A stretch of DNA of 64,000 nucleotides from Candolleomyces eurysporus (lineage: Eukaryota; Basidiomycota; Agaricomycetes; Agaricales; Psathyrellaceae): NCBI GenBank assembly GCA_027579435.1, contig JANBPK010001038.1, forward strand, positions 124,001 through 188,000, read 5' to 3'. The notes below the pieces were generated by a model, which did not search any database, was not told the origin of the DNA, and saw nothing but the letters and a program-made list of their open reading frames with translations. This document shows positions 33,407-44,668 of this stretch, one piece after another. Numbering within the stretch: position 1 is the first letter of the stretch; each line of letters opens with the position of its first letter. Both the position numbers and the translations under genes were made by a program.

Positions 33407-34730
33407 ATGTGTCCAGACGGAAAGCTAGAGGAATCACTAGAGGCCCTCCTCGAGCTTCCTCTAGAGCTGTGGATCGATATCTTGCGGTTGGCTGGACAGG
33501 TCCCTGATCCTCTGGAGTACCCACTCGTAATACACCCAGCATGCTCGAGCAACATCCTGTCCAGCTATGCGAGGAAGCGCTATCGGGACGCATTAGTGGG
33601 TATCTTGAACATATCCGTCGTAGGTGTATCTCTAATCAAATCTTTGAAAGGCTACGAAGAAGCATATCTTGGGTGTCTGCCGCCAGTGGTATGCCCTGAC
33701 AATCCCGTTCTTGTATGAGCACATTGTCATCGAGAACTTGGACACGATGCAGAGGATATTGGCCGTCGTTGATGGTCTTCCAACTATTCGAGAACCCGAT
33801 GACACGCAAAAGTTAGGTTGCTTCATCAAGCGTTTGGATCTCGTAGTCCCAGAACTCCAATGGACCGGAAACGGAGACTCAACTTATCCATACTCTCTCG
33901 CCCCTCAGTTATGCAAGCTGGCTCCTAATCTCATCACTCTAAACACATCGAGCACAGGCGATGCCAGATCCTTCCCTCTATCCAATGTTATATCTCCCCG
34001 ATTGGAGTATCTCTATTGGATTAACACATTTCGCCTCCCTGTCTCCCAATGGGTCACTTTCATGGACGCTCATCCACGGCTGAAGTTCATAGACCCTCCA
34101 TTTTTTTCGTCTTCTAGCTCTGATTGCGAGGGCTATCAAGCCCCTTGGCGCACAACGCAATGGCCATCTCTCCGCGAGCTCGTTTTACACCAAGACCGCC
34201 AGTCCAGTTTCTGGGCTTCTGACTTCCCTCCCGGCGCGTTCCCAAACCTCCAAAAAATCGAATTCACTTACAGAACAATGTCGTCCCATCTTAAAGAAGT
34301 TTTATCGGTACACGGCGCAGCACTCACGTCCCTCCACCTCCATTTTGGAGATCTCGATTTCGCCGTCATGTTCCCCGTATTGGAGACGATGGCCACCTAT
34401 TGTCCACATCTGGACGAGCTGATGGTATCCTTCGCCTATCTACCCCTCAAGCAGGACGTGGATTTACCTCCAACGCGATCCAAAACTCGCATCGTCCCCC
34501 GAATCACGATCCTTGCGCTGCAGCATAACGGCGAACAGTACAAAGATTTCGGCGCTTGTGCTCTACTCTGGGTAAATATCTGCCCTACCATCAAAACCAT
34601 CCGGATTTTCGACGAGACCAATGTAATCCAACTGAAAGAACAAAGTGAAGGGATGGTCGAAGAATTCCTCAAGAATTGCACTTCACGCCTGATTTCCGTA
34701 GAGGATAATTTCGGTAACCTTTTGAATTAG
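33407..34730 (+). CDS. F-box-like protein
   Basis: Two exons, 33407-33595 and 33651-34730, with a 55-nt intron (GTGGGT donor, AAAG acceptor) in phase 0. 422 residues. The F-box-like helix is LPLELWIDILRLAGQVPDPLEYP. Exon 1 ends ARKRYRDAL. Exon 2 opens ATKKHILGVCRQWYALTIPFLYEHI and ends SVEDNFGNLLN. It is closer to the gene at 22937-24250 than to its immediate neighbours (shared VEDNFG end and LYWINTFRLPVSQWV block), which suggests the cluster grew by more than simple neighbour duplication. Confidence 0.82.
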
Positions 34731-35100
34731 TCTAATCAATGTACAGTATTACCCAAGAACGCCCGTCGATACGCATCTCTTACATGTATGTATATCTCTA
34801 TTCTCAACGATTCGTTGGTTATGCTCCTCATGTCGCAGGCAAGACAGCCGGAAACCAAGGGTGGACTGTTGTTGGATCCCACTTGAGCCGACTCTGTACG
34901 TCGAACGAATCCACTTCCTCGGGAGATGTTGGAACCTCCTTCAGCTGAGAGCAAACGCCCAAAAGACCCTGTATGAACTTCGAACAAAAAAGGTTAAGAC
35001 CGAGTCGGATAAGGAAAGCAAGCAACAAGTCGTACGTTCAAGCGCTCAGGCATCCACTGATCTGCCCAACCACCAGTATTCTTGGATGCCAATACTTCTT
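34731..35100. other. Convergent intergenic region
   Basis: This stretch holds the 3' flanks of the F-box gene at 33407-34730 and of the MAK10 gene. No gene seen. Confidence 0.45.
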
Positions 35101-37550
35101 TCAGGGTGGCCTCCGCGAACTGAATATGGATTTGAGGTGATGACTCTTCATCCTACATTTTTTATGCCAGTTAGCGACAACTGCGAACACGGGGAGGCGA
35201 CGAAGGGAGCGTACATGGATTAGATCCATACATAGCCTCATGAACTCGTACAAATCGGGATGTGCAAGAGGAGGAGTTCGTATCTGGTCATAATCTGGCC
35301 GATAAGCCCACTTGTACCGCCGATAGAAACCTGGTCTTGTCTGGTCCCAATCAAAGGAAACCAGAGGAGCTGTGATCAAGAACATGGCATTCGACAGGGC
35401 CCCGAGAGCTTGGAGCACTTGGCGCTGATATGTCATTTCCTGGAACGGTTTCGAGCCTGGAGCAATCAACGGTAGGAGGTTATCGCAGCATTCGATATGG
35501 GCCTCCACCACTCTAGCTGTATAATAGTAGGCATGCGGTCGTTCTTCTGGGGCATAGAGTTCCAAGTGAAACCCAGCGAGGACGATCTCGCGGATAGCTT
35601 CTAAACGGAATAGTGAGATAATTTGGGGAAGCTTGCTTGCGATATGATCTTGAACATCGGGCTAGAGATGAAGCTGTCAGCGACGCCCATGATCCAAATT
35701 AAGGGTAAACTCGCTTTGAAGCGAAGTGCATCGGCAATATTGACGCAAAGGTCGTACACTTCGTGCCATTCAACGACAGATTTCATTAGATATCTTCTGC
35801 GACGCGGCGGATTAAGCCAAGACGACTTGGCTCCGTGGATCACCAGCTAGGTGAGATGTCAGCTATGCCGATATCATGAAGCAACGGACCGCATACTTTG
35901 TACATTTTGCGCTCAATCTGCGATATAGGTGGTGGCGTGGGCTGTGTCCATGCCTTTTTCACGACAGCCACAATGTCGGACCATGTATAGCCCGTCGAGT
36001 CCGAGAACAACCGGTCAAGTGCCCATGCGAAACTGAACTGGTCAAGAACCAGAAGTCCGTTGTAGAAAGAAGACTTTCCATTCGTCAGAAACAACCTCCG
36101 CAGAACAATATAGGTCAACATACCTGGATCACCGAACGCACGTAGGCCGGACGTGGAGCTTCGTTGAGCCAAATACGCAGCTTTCCAGCGACCTGAAACA
36201 TGGTAAGCTAGGGGAAGCAAATGAACATGTAGAGATAAATACCTCCCATATTGAGAGATGATGTCGCACAACGAGCGATGTCATCTCTTGCAAGCCATCC
36301 AGAAAGGATCGGAGAATGCTCCAATTCATTTCGCCTGTCACGAAGGGAACGATGCGTACAGGCACGCACGTATTCAGGCGACGTGAGATGTATGGATCGA
36401 AGGCTGCGCGAGCCGGTGAGTCGTCGGGCACCTGGATGTCGGGCTCCGAGGTGATGTATTCGAGGCATTCACGAGCCCTATTCAGTAGGTTTTGATATTC
36501 ACCATGATGCTTGCAAACATCCATGTCGTAAATTTCCACGAGCGTCTACGCAAGTCTTCAGCGCTTGTTCAACTTCGTGACCATTGTTGTTACCTTGCGT
36601 AGGAGGATTCTTGCGTGGAGTGGCTGTCTCCAGACTTCGGGAACTGGGGTATGGAGGTCAGCATGATGATGGGAGGGGGAAAATCGATGGGCACACTTTT
36701 AGGTGACATTCCGATAAAATTTACAACGTTTTGCAGCCTTTCGATGACGAAACTGACAGGAACTCCTTCCATGACAGGGACCTCGCATTTGTCGCTTTGC
36801 CAGTCTTCTGCCTGAACGAAGTCGTTAATAAATGATAAATGGCTCTTCGAACAGGGAAATGAAGCTCACATCGTGTATCAGTTCGTTATTCCGTAGCTCG
36901 CGCCACGTCAAATCTACGCATTTGAGGAGGCCTTGAATGTAAGGCCCCAAGATGCCAACGATTAGCTCAACAGGACGTTCTGGATCTTCCTCTGAAATGT
37001 ACTCTGACAAATAATCGGCGTCTATGACACCGAGCTCATAGATGTAGGTCAAGGTGAGGACTGTGTGTGCCAGCATGTTGCCTGAATGCCACTCCATCTA
37101 TTTGTTCGTTAAGCGCCTCATTTCGTCACACATCGACCCAACATACACACCTCAGCAGCCAATGCGCGGTCTAGAATCCAGCAAACCTCCTCCGGTAGAA
37201 GAGGGGTCAAGGGATTGAGAGGTTCCGATGGGTTTTCGCCAGCATATCCCGTGTCCAGTCGTGGTTCGCCGATCTGCAAGGTTTTCATGGGATCCGTTGC
37301 TCCAGCGATACCCATGAAGTAGGTAGCGACGTGAATACCTCAAAGGCGCTCATAGCATCCATTAGCGTGAATCCATCCATGAAATACACCTTCTCCGAGT
37401 CCATCTCTTCTCTATCCTCAGCGCCTGGAACGTCAAAATAAGACCAGAAGTAGACTGACCCAGCGAGGCGTTTGCAAATACACTCGTGACATCTTCAAAC
37501 TCCAGTCCCTCTCCTGGGAACGAGGGGATGTCGACTATGGCGTCGTCCAT
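35101..37550 (-). CDS. MAK10: NatC N-alpha-acetyltransferase auxiliary subunit Mak10/NAA35
   Basis: At least eleven exons. Those I could fix are 37550-37460, 37424-37339, 37273-37151, 37097-36870, 36811-36697, 36643-36594, 36545-36243, 36192-36124, 36073-35897, then exons from about 35848 to 35101. Introns are 34-65 nt and phases agree. The Mak10 signature is clear: TLMDAMSAFEIGEPRLDTGY (about residues 46-65), PLTPLLPEEVCWILDRALAAEMEWHSG, then LAHTVLTLTYIYEL. The C-terminal part has GFHLELYAPEERPHAYYYT. Mak10 is the scaffold of the ribosome-associated NatC complex, which acetylates Met-Leu/Ile/Phe-type N-termini. The last intron (within about 35700-35650) has two equally good solutions. It is divergent from the TrpRS gene. 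Confidence 0.88.
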
Positions 37551-37679
37551 CGCGACGGTGAGGCAGTATCGATGAAAGGACGACGAGGATGATGGACGTA
37601 GGGTGTAAAGGGCTCCATGCAATCACCGAGCCCGGCGTCCCCATCAGGGCGAGCTCGACGCGAGTGGCTGTGTCCAAAA
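37551..37679. promoter_or_regulatory. Short bidirectional promoter region MAK10 / mitochondrial TrpRS
   Basis: Only 129 bp separate the start codons of two divergently transcribed housekeeping genes, so their core promoters must share or overlap in this interval. No TATA box is obvious. This is position-based inference. Confidence 0.5.
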
Positions 37680-39048
<1,369 letters not shown>

Positions 39049-39142
39049 CTAATACAATGATCCGATAATACAGATATATGGACGGTTCTGCGAGGAAAAA
39101 ATGCTATGGTTACAAGGCAGTAGATGGGTATGCTGTGGTGGA

Positions 39143-39946
39143 TTAATTCTTGTTCTTCTCCTTCTCCATACCCAAGGTCTTGCGGATGGTATCAGCGATC
39201 TGCTTATCCTTGAGTTGCTCAATAGCGGACTCGTTATGCTGAGGTCCCTCCTTCAAGACGTGCTCTTGGAACAAGTCGATCGCTGTTAATCCGATCAGTC
39301 TATCGAATCGTTCCTCAAGACAGTTGATCAACACTAACCTTTGTCCAGTTTACCTGGTGTTCAGGAGCAAGAGCCCATTTTGAGTAAATCATTCTCGAGA
39401 TCGAGACAAACTGAATGTACTGACCTTCCTTCGCCTCGCCGGCAGCCCCGCCTCCAAGGGCATGGTTAAGCTTGTCTCCGAGAGACTGCGGCTTAGGAGG
39501 CTCCTCCTTCTTCCCAGTGAGGGTATTCGAGAGCTGGGACAACAAATCGGGCTTCTTGGGCTCAGGTGGAGGGGTAGGCTTATGTCCAAGCGCACTACCG
39601 ATCTTATCAAAGAGGCCCTCTGGCTGTGCCGGGGCAGGTGGGGGTGGAGGCGGAGTCTTCTTGCCGGACAGCGCGTCTCCGAGCTTGCTGAAGAGGTTCT
39701 CTTCCTTCGGAGGGGGTGCAGCGACAGGAGGAGGTGCTGGAGGCGTCTTCTTCCCGCCCAGAGCGTCACCGAGCTTGTGGAAGAGGTTCTCTTCCTTTGC
39801 AGGCTGAGGAGCGGCGACTGGGATCGGCTGAGTAGGGCCCGAGTCTGATCCAACGAATATCGTTCAGCGGATGCCTATGAGCAGCTCCACAAATGATACT
39901 TACCGTGCTTATCGTCAGAAATCTTGAGGTTCTTGAGGAAATCCAT
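39143..39946 (-). CDS. Proline-rich repeat protein with LGDAL-GKK repeats
   Basis: Four exons: 39946-39904, 39844-39425, 39353-39339, 39282-39143. Total 618 nt, 205 residues. Exon 3 is only 15 nt. The middle consists of four to five imperfect repeats of the type EENLF-KLGDALGGKK separated by proline-rich linkers (residues about 30-150). The C-terminus (LDKAIDLFQEHVLKEG...ESAIEQLKDKQIADTIRK) is a helical segment typical of small fungal proteins of unknown function. Each LF-KLG-AL helix would be amphipathic, so membrane or lipid binding is possible, but that is inference. No signal peptide. Confidence 0.75.
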
Positions 39947-40478
39947 TACTGCAGAGCTGGAGGGAAGGAGGGCCGAAGAAGGGAGGGAACAAAGGGTGGT
40001 GGCGATAGGTGCGAAATCGCCACTGCCTCGCGGAGTGGGCTACTTATACCCGACTTGAACGTGTGGACCCAAATCCTTGGCCCGATGGGTATCCCCGCAA
40101 TCATCATATCGATTGCGTCGTCTTCCATTCAGAACACATAGGAAAGCTGTGCATACCAATGGTCGGCTCTTACCTGTCGGAGTCGAGGAACATGAGCCCA
40201 TGGCGAATATCGCTATCGATGGACACTAAACTCTTTCGAGTAAATCTTTGTCTGGGCCACCTAGGACGCCACTGGTATACTTTGAGTACCCGGTGAGCGA
40301 CAGTCAGCTTGGAATGAATGATACCTCGCTGATGCATGATGCTCCAGGTCGTTTCCAAGCCCAATCCAAGCCCCTAATTCAAGGCACAACGCGTTACGTC
40401 ATGGATACCGGGCCGCCGTTAGCCGACACGTGCAGCGCGTGTTCAAGTTAGCTCGAGGTCGCGTCGCGTCATCGCGTC
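39947..40478. other. Divergent intergenic region, 532 bp
   Basis: This stretch lies between the starts of the repeat protein and of the RING gene and should carry both promoters. No supported ORF. Confidence 0.45.
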
Positions 40479-41481
40479 ATGTCCTCTTCCACCATGTCGA
40501 TGCCCAAAATATTGTGTAACATCTGCCGGGAAGGCCTAGATATCTCTGAATTTCTATTTCTGAAATGCGGTAAGCCGTTCTAATCTTGAATCTAGCGCCA
40601 CTTTCTGCCACTAATATAGAGTCTTGGACGGTAAAATGTACAATACAGGCCACGGATTCTGCGTGCCATGTACACATTCGATAGCTAAAGCCAAAGCCGA
40701 GTGCCCAATGTGTCGCGAAAAGTTTGGTGACCATATGCCTCACCCGATCTACGTGACGGCGGTAGATGCCACCCTGAATGCCCAGGCAAGGCGCGTCGCG
40801 GACGACTTGACCAACCTCGAACCGGGCAATGTGAAAGGCCTCGGTAAAAGGATGCGAGAAGTCGAGAAGCAAAGCGACCTCGATCCAGCAGACTCGGTGC
40901 GTTTTTGATCTCCCTAAACGACTCCAAAAATAATGACGTCTGAATTTTTGTCGCCAATCTCAGGCGAGACTCCTTGAAGCAGCGAGTAACGTGGATAAAG
41001 TAGTCCTCCCCTTGCTGGAGGAGCTAGAGGGATATCGTCAATCTAACGACACGAACGAAAGGTTGCGACATCAAAATCGGAAATTGTTTCGAAAGCTAGA
41101 AAAGCTGCAAGCCGATCTGCAGTCATACCAAGCAGAAAGTGAAAGGACACGCTTATCCACAGAATCGTTGTTGAAGCAGCAGCGTGTGCTGAAAGAGGAT
41201 CTCGCAAACCAGGAGGCAATTAACAAAGTCCAGCACGAAGAGAATCTCGAACTCAGGAGAGAGTGGACGTCAGAGAAACAGAAGTACGCAGACGATCTTG
41301 AAAAGCAAACGAGAGAGGTATGTAGACTTGCTTCTTCGCAATTGAACGGCAGAGTCGACGAGCATCATCCCTACAGTTTGAGCTGCAAAGGAAGAAGCTC
41401 AGAGCTATAACCCGAGAAAAAAAACAAGTTGAAGCGACAGCCGACACGACAGTCCGTAGAAGACGATTCACTGATCATTGA
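40479..41481 (+). CDS. RING-type zinc-finger protein with coiled coil (putative E3 ubiquitin ligase)
   Basis: Four exons: 40479-40569, 40649-40896, 40964-41317, 41377-41481, all phase 0 or 1 with clean junctions; 265 residues. The RING finger spans residues about 12-50: CNIC, C-G-H-GFC-VPC, then CPMC, a C3HC4 pattern. PHPIYVTAV after the RING is a short conserved strand seen in related agaricomycete RING proteins. Residues about 115-240 form a continuous coiled coil (LRHQNRKLFRKLEKLQADLQ and following), then a basic tail. Likely a dimeric E3 ligase. The layout (N-terminal RING, long coiled coil, small size) recalls meiotic RNF212/Zip3-type ligases, but I see no specific motif for that. Confidence 0.82.
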
Positions 41482-41522
41482 ATAAATGTTGGTATTCCGC
41501 TTCTACAAACTTCTAGCAACAG

Positions 41523-43970
41523 TCAACCCCGTTGGTGAGGTCTAACAACCAACGGAAGCTTATTTCCACCCCCAGGATCGGCCCTCAAAACCGGCCTTTG
41601 CACAATCGCAGCTTTCTTGATGACGTCCATAGCAGGTTCAGCCAGCCCGAACTCAAAGGCTCTGACCAGGGTAAACAAGACTGCCTTGATCCTAAGTACG
41701 GCATAACGGTTAGGAGAGTAAGAAAAAATTATCACCTCCGGGGAAAGGAGAGGAACCGCACGTACTCTATGATGGAAAACTTGTACCCGATGCACGCTCG
41801 AGGTCCAGCTAGGAAACTGAGTGTGTTCCCCCATACTCCAGGGACTGACTTCACCGACTCGGGGAGGGACTTCCATCGTTCAGGCCTGTAAGAACCAGAG
41901 GAATGCACGACACGGTGAGACTCCTCCAGAAGATTGAATGGTCGAAGAGACTTACTTGAATTCGAACGAATCTTCTCCCCAAATCTCCTTCGAGCGATTA
42001 ATAGCCAAAATTGAGATCAAGATCGTTTGTCCTTGTGAGATCCTACAAATTTAAAGCGTTAGAAAATCATATCCGAAAGAACCGAGATATTTCAGAGCTT
42101 GCTAGGTACCTCAAAGTATGGTGCAGCTTCCCATCCCTGCCCTTAAACGGGGTACCCAGAGGAAGGATATCATCACTCGCAGCTTGCCTCATGACGGTCG
42201 CGATGGGTGAATGGATGCGAAGAGACTCCCTCACGACAGATTCGAGGTATGGGAGCGAATTCAGCTCGTCCATCGTTGGGTTGTCAGTATCCAGAGAAAA
42301 GAGTTCCTCCCTCAGTTTCTCTTGGACATGTTGATTCTGGGCTAGGGAGAGCAACGTCCAAGCCGTTGCTGTGCTGGAGGTTTCGTGCCCTGCAGTAATG
42401 AAAGTTGGAACTTCTGTGAAAAACTGTGAGCGTATGAAGTCTTGGATAGTGAGTGAACTGGACTTACGAGCAAGGACATCGACATCAGACATTCTCTGAT
42501 GTTCAGGCAAGTCGTCCGCCATGTTCGCCCTCATTAGACAGGTCAACAAATCTCGTTTTCGGAAATCCTGCTTCGCAGATGTCGCTTTGGAGTTGAGAAT
42601 TTCGCGCTTATTTCGAACCAGAAGCTCCCTGCCAATTCGATCCATAGATGCTCTTGCCTTCTTCGACTCTGCGCCGTGCGCTGTAGGCTATTCGTCGAGC
42701 TTATTACCGACTATGTATTGAGGAATCGGAGAATCTGACTCACCAGCCATCGAAGGGCAGGAATAAGGCCTCTCAGAAGTGGTATGAAGCTGACTCTAGG
42801 TGCAGGGGAGAACAACCGAGAGAATGCCTCGTTAAGCTCGTTGTTCCCGCCATTTAATGTATCCATTCGATAGTCGAACCCTGGACGATGACGTTAGCAT
42901 CTTCGGCATAATGCAAGGTAAAAGCAGAAGTCAGACCTGCAAGACAGATAACGTCAAGCGCGAATTTACTAGTCCCTGACAAGACGTCGATGGTAGCGCC
43001 ATTTTCGTTCTGTGAACCGATTGACGCCGCCCACACATCGCGTAGCTGTCCCAGACTCGTTTGTTTTAGGGTACGTGTTAAAAATGAACTCTTACCTCTA
43101 GCGACTTTTCAATGAAAATCTCTGTTAATTGACGAATTTGCGAGCCAGAAAACGCGGGATTCTGTGTAGAATTTTGCATTAGCTTCTAGACGGAAGGTAT
43201 TCTGTGTTGGATCGCTCACCATAATCCGTCTCTGTACAATGACCAATTTAACCAAATTTTAACGGCTTTACCCATCGGAAGAATTAAAAGCATTCTCTAC
43301 CTGATGCTTATGCTTGTCTCCTTCAACGATCAGAACACCTAAATTCGTTGGCATACGTGAATTGACCGCAACGCCCCACAACAGAAAAAGTAGGCTACCT
43401 GTCCCAAGAAATTGGCCAAGGTTATACCGTACAGAAGGCGGTTTCTGATAGATCGAGCTGTGAAGAAGCATATGGCTCAGAGCTCTCAAATCTGTCGTGA
43501 ATAGTCGATTCATCTGCAGAGCGGTTTGTCAGACACAAGACCTGTGCGGATTGGGCTCGGAGAATCAGTAGTCGAACTCACCCCGAAGAACGCCTTGTAG
43601 GTGATCGTAGGGCCGTACTCGGCGACCCATTTCTCGTGTAAAGCTGAATTATCCTGAATACGTGAGCTGTCAGTTGCTAGAGCAATGGAGGTCCAGAAAG
43701 GTGCATTTAAGCAAGTATTACCGCTTCCCAAATGTCCCCCATGTTCCCATAAATCCAACTCGAAGAGGGCGGTCCAGGGAGGTTCTTGACGGGAGAGGTA
43801 TATTCTCGATAGAAGAATGCTCCGAGTCGATACACCGCATGCCCAGTAAACGCGATAGCTACAGTTCCAAGGACCTTCACAAGCACCAGAGAAGAAAGAC
43901 TGGAATTGAAAGGATTTAAGTTCCCGTCGAGAAAGAACATCACCCCGGACCTTGAAAGCGCCTTGTCCAT
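41523..43970 (-). CDS. Cytochrome P450 monooxygenase
   Basis: Thirteen exons: 43970-43722, 43653-43582, 43513-43399, 43338-43301, 43231-43220, 43161-43096, 43045-42937, 42880-42744, 42687-42468, 42413-42110, 42042-41956, 41885-41766, 41691-41523. Total 1698 nt, 565 residues. Exon 5 is a 12-nt microexon encoding RRIM. An N-terminal membrane anchor (about residues 27-47) is followed by the NLPGPPSSS hinge. The I helix has AGHETSS, the K helix ESVVRESLR (ExxR), then PERW and the haem loop [10 protein letters not shown] with the axial cysteine. It is a microsomal class II P450 needing P450 reductase; the substrate cannot be told. All catalytic motifs are intact. No biosynthetic cluster partners are next to it. 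Confidence 0.93.
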
Positions 43971-44668
43971 GCCTGTAGGCAGAAAGGTGATAATCGAGCA
44001 GTCAAGGGACCATCCCCCAATTTATAGCCCTGTCACCTTCTCGAACGGAGTTCGCATCGCGGTGGCGTCGATGAGCGATACTTTTTACATTGACTTCAGC
44101 CTTCTCAATCGAGTCTGAATCGCAACGTCGCCGACGTCTCACTCGGAGACCCGGTGTCAAGCGCCGCCCTAACCCATTTTGAGTATCTTCATATCCTGTT
44201 TCAAGCAAATTTTACTGTTCCTGGGTTCTCGGAACCCCCATGTCCGTGTCGTTCGTCGAACTGCGGGCAAGCATCTTTGTAAGCTCAGGGAAGTGGTGGT
44301 GGTTCTCGATCAAGGAGTGAATCATGTCAATCCAATCCCCCGGCCTCGGTCAATCGCGATCGCGCATCGTTCGTCTTCGCCTTGCTGTCCGCTATGTTCG
44401 GATATAAATACAATGTTATTGGAATAGGCTCCTAGTAGCCATGAATACAGCGACGTGACGTGAAATGAATGAATGCTATACAGAAGAGACAGATATGCAT
44501 GAACGAAAGTAATGTAACGAAAAGGAATTAGAAAAAATCAGCTCTAGTCTGAGTATGATAGTATGATATATCCCGAAGGTCGTGTGCGTGAAAACAGTCC
44601 ATCATGGGGGGAGAAATGCGATAGATAGATAGAGAGAGGAAGAGAGATAGGAAAGTGCATTCAACAGC
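43971..44668. other. Intergenic, about 700 bp
   Basis: This stretch holds the P450 promoter and the 3' flank of the Cys-rich membrane protein gene. A GATA/GAGA-rich simple-sequence stretch lies at about 44620-44655. No gene seen. Confidence 0.5.

Noticed and set aside
40479..41481. Assignment as a meiotic Zip3/RNF212 crossover ligase
   Set aside because: Only the general RING plus coiled-coil layout fits; no motif specific to that family was seen.
44620..44655. GATA/GAGA-rich tract as a possible regulatory element
   Set aside because: It is a plain microsatellite-like stretch in a 3' flank; no sign of a bound factor site.
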